64,000 bases of DNA from Oncomelania hupensis (GCA_036898135.1 CM072512.1:21741968-21805967), one strand, 5' to 3'; numbered from the stretch's first letter, positions 30,131 through 42,330 are shown. Notes: generated by a model from the sequence alone, not told the origin. Translations and numbers: made by a program.

Positions 30131-32700
30131 GATACTTACACCTCTAATTTATATACTGCTACAGACGTGTAGCAAGTCACATATTGAATAGATATTATCT
30201 TGACTCAAATTATATGATTAACTTTGATACTACGCGGTATTTGGTTAAACAAGAACTGTCCAAATGAACATATGCTTTGCTTTCTCTCAATTCCCCAAAA
30301 CTACTGTTCAAGTTACATAGTTGTTGGTTTCAGATTCGATGAGTATATTTTCTTATTCTTGCTACGTTATCAAACACTTGTGTTAATGATTTCAATTGTA
30401 TTGTAAACCACACGGTCTCCCGGAAAATCTCTTATCCTCAACGGCACAGGAGACGACTACGAGCGGCTTTTTCTTAGTCAGGAGAGACGGTGTAACGTGC
30501 CGAAACTCCCCCCCCCCTGCACCTCCCCCTCCCCTTCCCCACCCACCCCACCCCCGCTCATTACCTGTTGCACTCCTCCGGACGCATCTGGTATTGTCTC
30601 CCGCGGCCCCATATAAAAATTTCATCCGCAATAACCGTGCGGCCGCCAAGCCAAAAAATTGTTGTGACGACACGATTTTCAGCAGTAACAGAGAGAGCTA
30701 TATTTTGTGCGAAGTTGCACCTCTCTACTGTGTAGTGTACATAGATAGCTTGACCGTTTTCTTTATTGCGTACGAAAGAATGCAGTAGCTGTAAGTCCAC
30801 GTGCGTAACGTAGTAAACAGGGGTATGTAGAATAAGAAGAGGGGTACTGACAAGAACTCGACCGGTTTGCTTTTGGCCTGGGTTGCGTTTAGTAAGGCAG
30901 AGTAGATTTGGTGCTTTTTGCGAGAGGTCAGCTTTAGTCAAGCAGTAACCTTCTGACTGTATGCCAGAGTAGAATTAGGTGTTCTTGCTTGAAAGGGTGT
31001 TGTAATCGTTGGTTCGAACCACCCAAGGTCTTACGCCCTCGTCGGGGTAAGAATGTCTAGAGTCTGAGATAAAGGAGGATTGTAATTGCCATTTATTGGA
31101 GATAAATGTAGAATTCCTTCCTAAGGTTGTGTGGTCCTCTATTGGGCACCTGCCGAGGCTCAAGGTCTTTTGAAGAATTGAGATGTCCTTGTTGTTGTGT
31201 GAGAATAACTAGCAAATAGCCAGAAACGAAATTAACTCTCAGGACTAACCACTGTGTAACTGTGTTTGTGTTGTTACTGTGTTGGGGAGGTGAGTCACAA
31301 GCCGAGACCTAAACGGTGAGTAAAACCCTGTAATTCATTTTCTTGGTTGCAAGCGCTCTGAGACTGCGTACGTGAATGAATGATGATAAAATGAGGGGGA
31401 AGGGGATGTATTTTGATGAATAATGATTTATTGATTTTGTATGATTTTCCTATCATTTTCTTATTATATACATGAATGGGAAATGTCGTTGCTGTTGTTG
31501 CTAAGTGGGTCAAAGTGACGATCAAGAATGCATGTTGGAGAGAGAGAGAGAGAGGGGGTGTATGTATGGGGAGAGAGATAATTGTACTATGCTGGAGAGA
31601 GATGAAGGAAGTGGTGGATATGAGGAGAGCATGTTTATATTATAATGCAATAAAATAGTATGGATGAAGGGAGATAATTGTGATGTATTATATCAGTTGA
31701 GAGGGATGATGGGGGTGAAGATGGGTATGGAATGAATTAGGACTATGTGATTGAAGTGTGATCGTAATGATTATGTATATTTGTATAAATGACTGTGCTT
31801 ATGAAGGATATGAATTATTAGCATCAAGAGTTGCGTTATATTATTGGAATGCATGCATAGCATCTTGTGTTATTATTATTGTTATTATGCATAACCAGGT
31901 CAAGATGGCGGACGGCGGATTATGTTATATGTAGTATTTGAGTTTGGTAGGCAGACTGTTAAGACTATATATTTGCTTACAGGTTTGGGCTGTATTATGC
32001 CGTTTAATCCTTTGCTGATGTAGTTGTGTTTCCACTACACCATTACCTTTGGGCTGGACGTGCAACTGTGCTGTAACCTTTGCCTCTACAGCTGGGAAGC
32101 GTGGACGTTGACTTCGCCACTACCGCCTCATCTTGCTTCGGTATCGTGGGCGTCGCCATTTACTACAGGATCTCCACGCACCACACCCGCGCACACAGAC
32201 TTGCACAACACGCACATAAAAACATACTTCATTTAGTTAGTATACATCATCCATCATATTGAGTGAATAACTGCTTAGCTCCTACTGAGCTTCGAACAAA
32301 TGACATTTTGAACAGTGCTTCTGATCTGCAAGATAGCTTGGACAGTAGTTTGAATATAAAAGATTTGCAACTCCATTTCTTTAGTTGAAATTTATAGTGT
32401 TTTGAATTGATTGTTTATTGCCATTTTGTTGTACACTTTTGGGAAATCTGTTGATGTTTAGTTCTATTTTGGTTAAACAAGGGAGGTAATTGTTAGTTAA
32501 TACTGGGGTGGGGGTCTTGATAGGGGTGGAGGGTGGTTTAGTGCCCCATTGTCCTGTGTATGTGTGTCGATTGTTGAATAAAAGAGTGTGATTGCTATTC
32601 TGGCATTTGTGTTAGTTTATTTTCGTTTGAGTTTCTATCTCCCCACTTGAGCTGACGTCGCGGAACCCGCCCGGGTGACGTGACAATTGTATCTTGTCTA
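30131..32700 (+). other. Unresolved transcription-unit-like or LTR-like segment
   Basis: No protein is recognised. Signals in order: a C-rich tract (30508-30555), TATAAAAA at 30613, a splice-donor-like CGGTGAGTAAA near 31313, an acceptor-like GCCTCTACAG near 32090, GAATAAAAGAG at about 32577, and an end TGACGTGACA (32676-32685). A TGTAACGTG at 30491 partly mirrors that end. It could be a long LTR or a non-coding transcript, but 5-bp flanks do not match, so the LTR reading is unproven. The proline-rich frame at 30396-30788 follows from the C tract. Confidence 0.35.
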
Positions 32701-33455
32701 TGTGTGTTGTATGCATGTTTCTTGCGATCATATAATAATATTTCTCCGACTCCACGGTCGACTCTTAGCGATAACCAGGAATGGAAACCTCACGTACACC
32801 TCAGTGTAAAGAAACTCTCTTGGTTTCCTTCCTGGCCCATTACACTCCAAGACCTTGAAGCAGACAAGCTGTACTCTGCTTTGCCTGCACCGGTTTATGT
32901 GTTTCTTGTCCGCTATGCATTTTATAGATAATTCCTCAACAATAAAAGAAAACACCCACACGTTCTGTCACTCACAGAAAAGTTAGAGAGAATTTTTGCT
33001 ACAATATCAAAGAGATCTAGTGCAGATAGAAACGGTATCAAAAACCACACAAACAGAATACTAGGGACGTAGACGTTAGACTAAACAAAATCTCTTTGCG
33101 GTAACTTTTCAAACGTTGAATTTACTTTTTTGTCCTCAAACTTATTAAATTAATTCCTTTGTCATATAAAAATAATACAATGTAGCAAATATAACTACAC
33201 TAACTACAGTACACAACAAAAAAAAAAATTACTTCCAGAAAGCGGGAAAAAAAATGTGTACTAACTTCTAGGAAATTTCACATTTCAGAATTATTTCTTT
33301 CAATCTACGTTTAGGGCTTTCTCGGTAAGAATAAATATAGAAAATAAATTCTAATGTATAAATTATAAAAATTTTATAACCAACTTCTTCAACACAATAA
33401 GCTCAATAATTCTAACTTTTGACCACTATTTACACAATTTAGAATTCCGTAAGTT
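32701..33455. other. Stretch with no recognised feature
   Basis: AT-rich sequence with A runs. No domain, RNA or repeat that I can name. Confidence 0.45.
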
Positions 33456-34051
33456 TAGTTATTCATTGCTTACAGGATCCAGTGGACTGCAAAGAGCCGA
33501 ATCAGGACCACAAAATCAAGACCACAACTTCGCTGAAAGAGGACTCACCCCTGATCTGCATAAATGATCTGCGAAACAACCCTAGTGGTAACACTGAAGG
33601 CACTTCACCAGCCAGTCACTTTACAATAAAGACATCCCACGCAGGGGATGCTGAAACTATACTTTAATTTATTGAACCCACGTTTACAAAAACAAAATAG
33701 AATACAAACATCATTATAAAATATCCACAAAACACATACATATAAATTGCCTACATTGCCAAATAATAACATCATAGGAAGCCCCAGTGACCACCTGGCA
33801 GAAAGCGTCCAATATTCCCAAGCTGATCCAACACACAAATGAGGAGTTTTATCCCGGAAGTGTTTTCAAGAAAAAAAGGTAGGTGACTGGTCTAGCGAAA
33901 AAGAAGATAGTATAGTAGATATAACAGAGTAGGAATGAGAAAGAACAAAGGAGAAAGACAGCGACAGTGGGAATTTAAAGCACTAAATTTCCAGAAAGCG
34001 GGAATACTATTTATACTGAAACCCCGACACCCCCACGGGGGGATTCTGTAA
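33456..34051 (-). repeat. Retroposon family X, copy X6 (variant head)
   Basis: It starts TTATTCATTGCTTACAGGATCC and ends CCCCGACACCCCCACGGGGG. It carries the family body, including CATAGGAAGCCCCAGTGACC, and the minus-strand frame 33838-33605. The 5' (right) 125 bp are absent. Downstream 34052-34358 is A/T-rich and otherwise empty. Confidence 0.8.
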
Positions 34052-34358
34052 GGTGAAGTAATTGCATAAAATTTACTTTCGTTTATTTATTTACTTATTA
34101 ATTAATTTATTTATTTTTGTCATTTCTTTTTCTTTTTTTTTTAAATTTACTTCCGTTTTTATTTTGTTGTATTTTTTTATTCTTACAAATTTTGATAAGA
34201 TATTTTACTTGCACTTTCACTTTATTTTAAACGTGAGCTAAGGGGCCGTGCTATTATCTTAGGTAAACTCTATATTTTTTTTTAAAGAAAATAAGCTCAC
34301 GGGTGTTAACGGTTATCAAAACGATTTGAGACACACCAATTTTATAAGTGTAACTGTC

Positions 34359-34513
34359 GATTATAGTCACACGACACCGAAGCGTATAGGCGACTACTGG
34401 TGACATTATTCTGACACCAGCGAACTAGTTGATGGTAAGGGGAAAATAATATGGTCACACATTGGCCAATCGGTTACTAGTAAGACGCTCTATCAACTGA
34501 GCTACCCGGCCCC
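34359..34513 (-). repeat. tRNA-derived SINE, family 2, B-box deleted
   Basis: It shares the body and A-box region with 21792-21988, read on the minus strand from GGGGCCGGGTAGCTCAGTTG. The segment with the B-box is missing: 'ACTAGTAACCG' joins directly to 'ATTGGCCAATG'. It could not be transcribed by Pol III in this state. Confidence 0.8.
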
Positions 34514-34549
34514 TCGTCCTCACACCAATTTTCTTTTCCTTTCCTTTCC

Positions 34550-35490
34550 TTTAGTAAATTAACGTCCCCGGAAACACTGCACCACCAATTTTCTTTCTTT
34601 TTTTTAGGTAGATTACCGTCCCCGGACACATCAGCGTATAGGGGACTTGGATGGATCGTAGCCGTTGTAATAAGATGTCGTGTGTTCGAAGTAAGAATTC
34701 TTTTGGCTGTAGGAAATCGTGTGAAGAGGGGGCGCGATGCGCTGCTGCAACGTCCAGTAGGAAAATTGGTAGTATCGATGGTTCAGCAAGGAATTATCAG
34801 AGGTGGGGCCAGGGTGCCAAAGGTATGCCGGACAGGGGGCGCCAAGGGATGGAGGTAAGGAGGCCAGCTAGGTAAGGTGCGGGTAAAAATAAAATGAATA
34901 TTATAGCTAGTAGTTATTTTTATATAAGTGACAGACCAGGTCTGCCAGGCTATTTGCGGGTCAGAAACGGGTCTACGGTATAAAAATAAAAAACAATTAT
35001 GAAAATTTAAGAAAAATCGCTCAATGGGCCCATCTAAAATGATCTTTTATTATTAAAATAGGATATATAAGCCTACATGTTCCAATGGGAATAAAAGCAA
35101 GTTAAAAATGTACAAAACTTTTGTAGATTAAATCCCCAACAAGAACAACTGGGGGACCTAGGTTACAGCTTTTGAGTTGTTAGACTCCTTCCTAACCGAT
35201 AGGCCAAGAGATCCAAGGGTTTTGTCTGTCAGGACCGCCCGAAGGGCCAAGCGAATAAACCTAATGTCCTTTGTTGGGAATTTGCCAGCAAGCTGGGAAA
35301 CGCTATCCTGCAACCGATCCACAAGCTGGGGACCCGACACGCGATGTCACGAACGGTCGTCTTGACCCCCGCTCCCGGCAGCAAACTTGTTTTTTCCAAC
35401 CTAGTTCCAGTCATTCGCCCAAAAAGGCAATCACCGAAGGCGAACGAAGCTCTCCGATGTGTTACGAAATGATGCTTGCATGACTACGAC
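34550..35490 (+). repeat. Internally deleted copy of the zinc-knuckle ORF1 element
   Basis: It opens with TTAACGTCCCCGG motifs (34557 and 34611), the terminal motif of the element at 37.1-39.7 kb. 35161-35480 is the reverse complement counterpart of 37150-37330: it shares 'AACTTGTTTTTTCCAACC' and the 'CCAAAAAGGCAATCACCGA' peptide region 'KKAIT.ERSSP'. The central coding part is largely absent. Confidence 0.55.
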
Positions 35491-35955
35491 TAGCTGACAT
35501 TAAAAATGATCGCTGTTGCTTCTAATTCTGTTCGATTTACACAGATTTAGCATTTCGCAACGGTATACTTTGTTAATATGAGCATAATTATTATCGACCA
35601 TATTTAATAGTTGCGTTCCTTGATTTGCATTTTGTTAGTTCTTAGCAGTAAAGGCTTATAATAGCATTGCCCATTTCCTGCCTAGAACCAAGTAGACACT
35701 GTTATACAGTATACATAGGCTTAATCTACATTATTATATTATAAGTCAGTCTCCGCCCAGCGAAGAAGCTCACTAGCTGAATATAATTATTAGACCTGTA
35801 TTGTTTGTTTTATACGTAAATAAATGTATAAACTATATCTATTCTAATTGATAATATTTAGGCCTATACTTTATAATATTCGAATCTTGAAATTTCCGGA
35901 GAAGGACGAGTAGGCTAAGCGAATTTTTTTTATAACTCGAGATCAGAGTTAAATT
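35491..35955. other. Stretch with no recognised feature
   Basis: AT-rich sequence with no supported feature. Confidence 0.4.
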
Positions 35956-36130
35956 AATAGTTAGTTATTCATTGCTTACAGGGTCCAGCGGACTGCAAAG
36001 AGTCGAATCAGAACCACAAAATCAAGACAACTCGAGATCAGAGTTAAATTAAAAGCTTATTAGTTATTCATTGCTTACAGAGTCCAGCAGACTGCAAAGA
36101 GCCGAATCAGGACCACAAAATCGAGACCAC
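35956..36130 (-). repeat. Two tandem heads of retroposon family X
   Basis: The variant head 'TTATTCATTGCTTACAG.GTCCAGC.GACTGCAAAGAG' occurs at about 35965 and again at about 36064. The preceding 'CTCGAGATCAGAGTTAAATTA' is duplicated as well (35937 and 36031). This is a local tandem duplication of about 95 bp of a very truncated insert. Confidence 0.75.
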
Positions 36131-36138
36131 AACTTCCC

Positions 36139-36191
<53 letters not shown>

Positions 36192-36237
36192 TAGTTATTT
36201 AGTTAAATCTTTAATTTATTTATTTGTTTTGTTGTTG

Positions 36238-36281
<44 letters not shown>

Positions 36282-36282
36282 G

Positions 36283-36335
<53 letters not shown>

Positions 36336-36337
36336 TC

Positions 36338-36381
<44 letters not shown>

Positions 36382-36383
36382 TC

Positions 36384-36418
<35 letters not shown>

Positions 36419-36430
36419 GTTATTCCTACT
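36131..36430 (+). repeat. (TAG)n and (TTA)n microsatellites
   Basis: A TAG array (about 36138-36191) and a long TTA array (about 36238-36420) with TTGTTG and TTTCTTT interruptions. The homopolymer Leu/Tyr/Ile frames are not proteins. Confidence 0.85.
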
Positions 36431-37149
36431 TTAAAAAAATAAAAGAATAGTGTGCTGCTGTGCGTGCTCAATGGTGTAAATATGGTCAGTGACGTTTTGT
36501 TTGTTTTTGCTGAAGTTGGGTGTAACCCGAAATATTCAGATGGTGTTACTGGTTATTTTTTCTTATAGATTTAACAAAGTTTTCAGATGATTTATAGAAA
36601 TTTCCGCCCGCCACGCAACATTGTTTTAATACGTGTTTCTCATTACAATACATATAATTGAAATACATATATAACAAATTTACTTTATCAGTTAAAAAGA
36701 ATAATATTAGTTAAATAAATAATTGCTTTGGTGCTTGCAATAAAAATATTACTGTTTTTGAGACCATTATAAACTTGCTTTGCTTTGTTGTGCTGAAGGG
36801 ACATCAACGTATCCATAGCGCTTTGAAGTTTTGTCATGGTTTTATTGTTGATATAGATGTGAAATCGATGTATGTGTGCTTTATGTGTTATGTATTACTT
36901 TTACTCCTTATTACTAATTGTGTCAGTATATTATTCATCATAAAATAATAATAATAATAATACTAACTGCTTCAAAATGCAAATCTCGACTTGAGCTTGA
37001 AGCTGTGCAGATCGAAATAGAATTAGATCTAGCAGCGGCTATTTTTATGCACGGATGTTTCACCACAGGCTCTGAAGTCTTTTCTTTTGTCTTTGTAAAC
37101 TCCTAAATACGTACTAGTATAGTATGTAATTGAGGCCTACGAAAGACGA
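36431..37149. other. Stretch with no recognised feature
   Basis: AT-rich, with a short AAT run near 36945. No coding or RNA feature is supported. Confidence 0.4.
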
Positions 37150-38958
37150 TACTTCCAAGCCTGTGGTTTCACGTAGTCCTGCCAGCATTCGTTCGTAAAA
37201 CATCGGATAGCTTCGCTCGACTCGGAGAGCTTCGTTCGACTTCGGTAATTGCCTTTTTCGGGAAAGTGACTGGAACTAGGTTGGAAAAAACAAGTTCGCC
37301 TCCCGGCAGGGGCCCCGGTCTGTGACGAAGCGTCACACGTATCACTAATTGCAGAGGAAAGTCCCCCCCAGCCTCGGTCTGAATCCCAACCTCGGGGGAG
37401 GGTGGGACTGGAGAGGGTAAAATCCTAGTGCCCCTGCCGTGGACCACGTCCACCAGCCCGGCAACAGTCTGGGCAAGATTCGCTATGAGCGTTTCAATCT
37501 TTTGAATGGCTTTCCAAGGATCGCCACCAATGGTAGCAGGTCCCGTCGGTACATTGTCAGGGTTCGAAATCCCACAGACAGCCTTGGGATTGGCAGGTAA
37601 AGGCGGGACAGTAGGGTCCACCCTAGACCTTGAAGGCGGGTTAGAAGCCAACAGGGGGGGGGGGGGGGCAGAGGGAGCCGAAAAGGCTCCCCAGGCAGGC
37701 CGAGTCGGTACCGATGGCCGCGCGGGGTCCGCTGCAAGTTGCTGTCGCGCCAGGCTAAGGGCCTGCGCACGAGGCATGTAATTGGCGGCCCTGAGATGGT
37801 TCGCACAAATTTTATTTATTTTTTATTTATTTAATCGTTCTTATATATGCGCTCCCTCAGGGCCGGACAACTGCTATTAGTGGCTGAGTGGTCGCCCAGG
37901 CAGTTAGGGCAAGACCGCTTCTTAGATATACACTGAGCCCCTGAGTGGCCAAGCAGGCCACAAGAGGGGCAGGTCGGTTTAATTAGACTGACAAAATTTC
38001 TTGATGTGACCAAACTTGTGACATTGATAGCAGCGGACCACCGCAGCGACAAATGGACGAACAGCAAATTCGCGCTTGTTGATCAAAAGAGTGGTAGGAA
38101 GCGAGGAGGCCTCCACAGTGACCTTGACCGAGGTGGATGTTCGTCCATCGGAGCAAGGCAATCGCTTGACCTTTTTTACCGTGCACGGCTGCACACTACC
38201 ATCCGGGGAGACCACACCCTGACATTTAGTCAAAATATCCTCGTCGGACACCGTGATAGAGATTTCCCGAATAACCCTTCCACAAACGGAATAGGTACAG
38301 AACAGACCACTGAAGCCTGTCCGATCTGCGTGAGTGCAAGGAGTTTCTGCTGTTGAGCGTGGGAAAGGCATCCGATCAGATACTCCTTACTGAGGGGCCT
38401 AACACGGTCCACCGGGCCGATCGCTTCCTGCAGAGTATCCACGACCTTCCACCCAAGTCTGCTCAACGTCGCGATGTCTTGTTCACTGACAGCCCTTACC
38501 GCAACCAGAAACCGGCAGAGGCCCTGATTCGGCACAGGGAAAGGTACAGCTGACTCCCTAACTCTATTTTTTGTTTTACGCTTACCAGTGGCGGTAGTCC
38601 ACTTATGTCCTTGGTCATCCCCAGTCTCCACTGGGGAGGGCTGGGGGCTGAGCACCAAGTGCGCATTCTCCCCAGGAGGGCTAACAGTGGCAGCAGAGCC
38701 GGTACACAGGGCCGGACCCTGCATGGGAATAATTCCCTCTAATGCCACATCACTCATATCTTCCGAGGAAAAGGAATCAGTAAGCGTTTCCCAAACACGC
38801 TAACGAGACGGAGTAACAGGCATGGCCCCCGGTGGTGCAACCAAGTTGCACGACCCAGGAGCGGGAGCCTCTGGAGTCTCCACAAAGGACTCACTGACTG
38901 ATTCAATTAGGCTTTTAACCAACGGGGAATGCTTACGAGAGGGTCGCTTTCTACCCAT
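37150..38958 (-). pseudogene. Gag-like ORF1 with three CCHC zinc knuckles (non-LTR element)
   Basis: The frame opens at ATG 38958-38956 ('MGRKRPSRKHSPL'), is broken by a stop near 38800, and continues as 38757-38230. Frame changes lead into 38371-37979 and then 38067-37831. Three zinc knuckles follow one another: CYQCHKFGHIKKFC, CPSCGLLGHSGAQC and CPNCLGDHSATNSSC. A Pro/Ala-rich tail follows (37777-37169). A knuckle-bearing ORF1 is the nucleic-acid-binding partner protein of Jockey/I-group retrotransposons. ORF2 is not attached; the RNase-H elements at 47.4 and 53.4 kb are candidate partners, but this is inference. Confidence 0.8.
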
Positions 38959-39699
38959 GGCAAAGGATCAATCAAAAACAAAAAAACAAAAAAGATGTAA
39001 GATGTAGACCCGATTCACTAAAAATCCGATTCAGGACCAGTTAAAATTTATCTAAGAAATGCAAGCTCAAGTGAATATAAAACATAGGGATAAAACTATT
39101 AATAGTCAAAAAAGGAAGACTGATCAAGGCCTAAAATTTCTACAAAATCACCGCCAGGCCAGGACGGCTCAAAAGGCAAACAGCCAAGGAAACAGTGGAT
39201 ATCAAAACCTATAAAAATGCTCTAATATAGAGCTTAAAAAGGTGCTAAAACAGCAAGTCCAGGACTTGCTAAAAGGTTACGATAAAAACCCACTAGGAGG
39301 GGAAACAGCACGGCTGGCTATATATCCCACTCCTATGGGGCGAGACAGGTCCTTGGTGGACAGAAAAGGAAATTATAATCACCGGTGAAATACGGGAAAA
39401 CTTGGTCCAAAGCTGGAGAGTAGTAGGACTGTGGCAGACTTGAGGAGGCTCCTCACTATGTTACAGCCAGCGACAGCAGGTTACGTGCACTCAAGCGCTG
39501 GGCACTCTGCAAAGCATTATAACTTGTTTCTGCGGCAGTAGATCCGCAAACAATGTAGTCCTACCAAGGAAGGCACAAGTTCCCCACGATGATTGAACTT
39601 TAGGATTAGCCAAGTAAATGCGACCGTTCTCGACAAACGTCACCTTCAGAATGGACCTTTATGTGAATATGATGCGCACCAATTTTGTTAGTTAGTTAG
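38959..39699 (-). other. 5' UTR-like region of the ORF1 element
   Basis: Non-coding sequence between the ORF1 start and the terminal CCCCGGACACATAAGCG motif at 39718-39734. It presumably contains the element's internal promoter. No homologue elsewhere in the window. Confidence 0.4.
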
Positions 39700-39905
39700 T
39701 TAGTTAAAATAGATTAACGTCCCCGGACACATAAGCGTATAGGGGAAGATGAGAAACAGTCCTTTTATAACCCGATTCCGAGGAAAAGTAGTCGTCGGCC
39801 AATCAAATGTCGACCAGCGGACCGAGTAACGAGCGTGAGACCCGTATTTTGTAAGAGAGCTTTAGGAATCACTATGTGTCCGGGGACGTTAATCTACCCA
39901 AGCAA
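39700..39905. repeat. Short foldback with TTAACGTCCCCGGACACATA ends
   Basis: TAGATTAACGTCCCCGGACA (about 39709) is repeated in inverse orientation as TGTCCGGGGACGTTAATCTA (about 39877-39897), enclosing about 140 bp. The motif also occurs at 34557, 34611 and, inverted and diverged, at 63912-63935. It therefore marks the ends of a small family of elements. Confidence 0.65.
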
Positions 39906-40111
39906 GCAAGAAAAAACAGAACATTGGTTCGTAGTTCTTTTTCGTAGGAAAACCCCCAGCCTATGTCATCCCGGAAGGTCACGACCTCCTCATTTGCATT
40001 AAGGAGAAACACGCCTTTGAGTGAAATTTAATGCGGAATTTTCATCATTTTGACGAATTCTCATGTAAGTTTCTGATATTTTTTGCATATATCGGGTCAA
40101 TTGCTATAAAC

Positions 40112-41535
40112 GTAAGCTTGAATAAATGCTTTGACTATATTCCCTCACTAATGGTTGTTGTTGTTGATTCATTAAAATAGGTGTACTTTGCTCCAAAAAA
40201 AAAAAAGTGCTGTTCGTGGGCTGCTTTTGCTTTCAGATGTAAAATGGCGGAGTTTGTGGTTCCGATTGAGATTTTCAAAATAAGTGTTGCATTATGTCTA
40301 GATTTCAAGTGTCTCCTTTGGGCATGGTAAAGATGTAAAAATCACTTTTCTGGTGTATTCTTATGAATGTGCTCGAACAGCCTTTGGTTTAGACTTGGTT
40401 TGGTTCGTAGTCGTTAGCGGGCTAGTTAGTAGGCTAGCTTAGGCAATAAACACAAGTGGGGCTATAGAAGCTCTCTAATTTGGGTTTTTAAGTTGTTGTT
40501 GTTTTTTATGAGAAGAAAAAAGTGCCAATGCTCTATCCTAGACTTCATCTAAACTTTCGTTAGGAAAAGTGTCTATTTTAGACCGTGATGAACCAAATCT
40601 AAAGACTCGTGCGTTTTCGAGGAAAACAAACCCCGCAAATTAGAGAGTTAAGATGGCATTTACCTCCTCTGGATAAGGACGAACAAAATTTCGTCTGTAA
40701 CTAAAACCGCTGCCGCTTCAGAAATGCAGATACGAAGAAAAGTTAATAAGGATTTCCAGATTGCATAACCGGAAACGAAAGGAAGCACTACGAACCAAGC
40801 TTCGCTTTGGTTCGTGTTGATCCCTTTCGTTTCCGGTTATGCAATCGGAAAATCCTCACGAACGTTTTTTCGTGCCTGATGCTTTGAAGCGGCAGCGCCT
40901 TTAGTTGCAGACGAAATTTAGTTCGTCCTTATCCATGGGAGTTATAATATTATGCCCTCTTAACTTTCTAATTTGCAGAGGTTGTTTTCCTCAGAAAGCA
41001 CGAGTCTTTAGATTTGGTTCATCACGAGCTAAATTAGACACTTTTCCCAACGAAAGTTTAGTTGAAGTTTAGAATAGAGCATTAATAAAATTTTGTTCTC
41101 CTTTAAAATAATTTAAAAAAATTAAACAGCTTCTATAGCCCCAACTTGAGTTTATTGACTACGCTAGCCTACTAACTAACCCGTTTAGGCCTACGAACCT
41201 AGTAGTATATGGCTAATCTAACCCGTTTAGGCCTACGAACTTAGTAGTATATGGCTAATCTAAACCAAGGGCTGTTCATGCACATTCATAAGAATACACC
41301 AGAAAAGTGATTTTACATCTTTACCATGCCAATAGGTGACATTTGAAACCTAGACATTATGCAAAACGTAATTGAAAATCTCAATCAGAACCTCAAACTC
41401 TTCCGCCATTTGACATCTGAAAGCAAAAGGAGCGCATAAACAGCACCCTTTTTTGGAGCAAAGTACACCTATTTTAATGAATCAACAACAACCAATGGTG
41501 AGAGAATACAGTCAAAGCATTAATTCAATCTTACC
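40112..41535. repeat. Large foldback: inverted repeat with arms of about 700 bp
   Basis: The left arm begins GTAAGCTTGAATAAATGC (40112). The right arm ends with its counterpart GCATTAATTCAATCTTAC (about 41518-41535). Matching landmarks are symmetrical about a centre near 40805: 'GGTGTACTTTGCTCC' (40180) with 'GGAGCAAAGTACACC' (41456); 'GTGATTTTTAC/AAATCAC' blocks (40340, 41308); 'GGTTATGCAATC' on either side of the centre. The arms meet with almost no spacer at AAGCTTCGCTTTGG. There is no coding content and no obvious terminal duplication. It may be a giant foldback transposon or a recent inverted duplication. Confidence 0.8.
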
Positions 41536-41540
41536 TTTTT

Positions 41541-41850
41541 TCAGTAGCAGTACTCTGTCAATCTATCCACGACTTCTTGTTCTTCTGTAAGGAATATGCC
41601 AGTCTTGCTTTGGATCGTGGAGACTTTGGGCTGTTTAAAACTTGTCAGTCGCTTCACAGTCTGGTAGGCATTCTTGCTGTCGTTCTTGTTCAGACTGTTC
41701 TCTATTTCGTAGCATTGCTCTTCTATCCAGTTCTCCTTTGCTGGCCGCATGCCTCCCTGCGAGGTGTTCGTTTTCTTTAATCCTTCATTTGTTACACAGG
41801 TCCAAAAGTTCATGTGTGATCCCCGGTTTCTTTTTTGGGCGGTGCTTGAA
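41541..41850 (-). pseudogene. RTE linker fragment
   Basis: The minus-strand frame 41888-41541 includes 'AKENWIEEQCYEIENSLNKN' and 'FLTEEQEVVDRLTEYC', the linker between endonuclease and RT in the RTE family. It is truncated on both sides, by the foldback on the left and L2-type sequence on the right. Confidence 0.75.
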
Positions 41851-41879
41851 TGAGAGTTGGTGTTATGAGTTTGAATGAT

Positions 41880-42330
41880 GTGAGCCAATGGAGATGTGTT
41901 TAAAGTACATAGGACAGGGCCGAGAACACAATCCTGAGGGACGCCAGAGAAGAGTCTGACAGGAGGTGAACGGCAGTTGTTGACGTCAACAGTTTAAAAA
42001 CGGTCAGGAAGGTAGGATGAGAACCACAGCAGAGCAGTGATTCCAAAAGAAGGTTGAAGGCTTCGGAGCAGAATGGAGTAATCGGTAGTGTCGAAAGCAG
42101 TAAAAAGATCGAGATGAGTGAGAAGGGAAATTTTGAATGAGTCAATTGCTCGAAGAAGGTCGTTCAGAATATGAAGTAGGGCTGTCTTTGTGCTGTGGTT
42201 CTGGCGATACTGTGAAGCTTGTTGGAAAGGAGAGGTGTTGATTGAGCTGGTTGAGAGCAATCTTCTCCAGCAGTTTTGAAAGAAAGGGTAAGATTACATT
42301 TGAAGCAGGGTGGACATTTTTCAGTTTGTT
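41880..42330 (-). pseudogene. L2/CR1-type reverse transcriptase fragment
   Basis: The minus-strand frame 42260-41994 reads 'QYRQNHSTKTALLHILNDLL' and 'DLFTAFDTTDYSILL' (motif A region), then 'GITALLWFSSYLPDR', the same domain as 13.6-13.9 kb but more diverged. It is a short internal piece; a second frame covers the adjacent part. Confidence 0.7.

Noticed and set aside
30396..30788. Proline-rich protein and its opposite-strand Gly-rich frame
   Set aside because: They derive from the C-rich tract at 30508-30555; no start context, domain or paralogue support.
30491..32685. Firm call of a 2.2-kb solo LTR
   Set aside because: The termini are only partly inverted and the flanking pentamers (GACGG and ATTGT) do not match.
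34651..34875. A 74-codon basic protein
   Set aside because: It lies between end motifs of the ORF1 element and has no recognisable domain.
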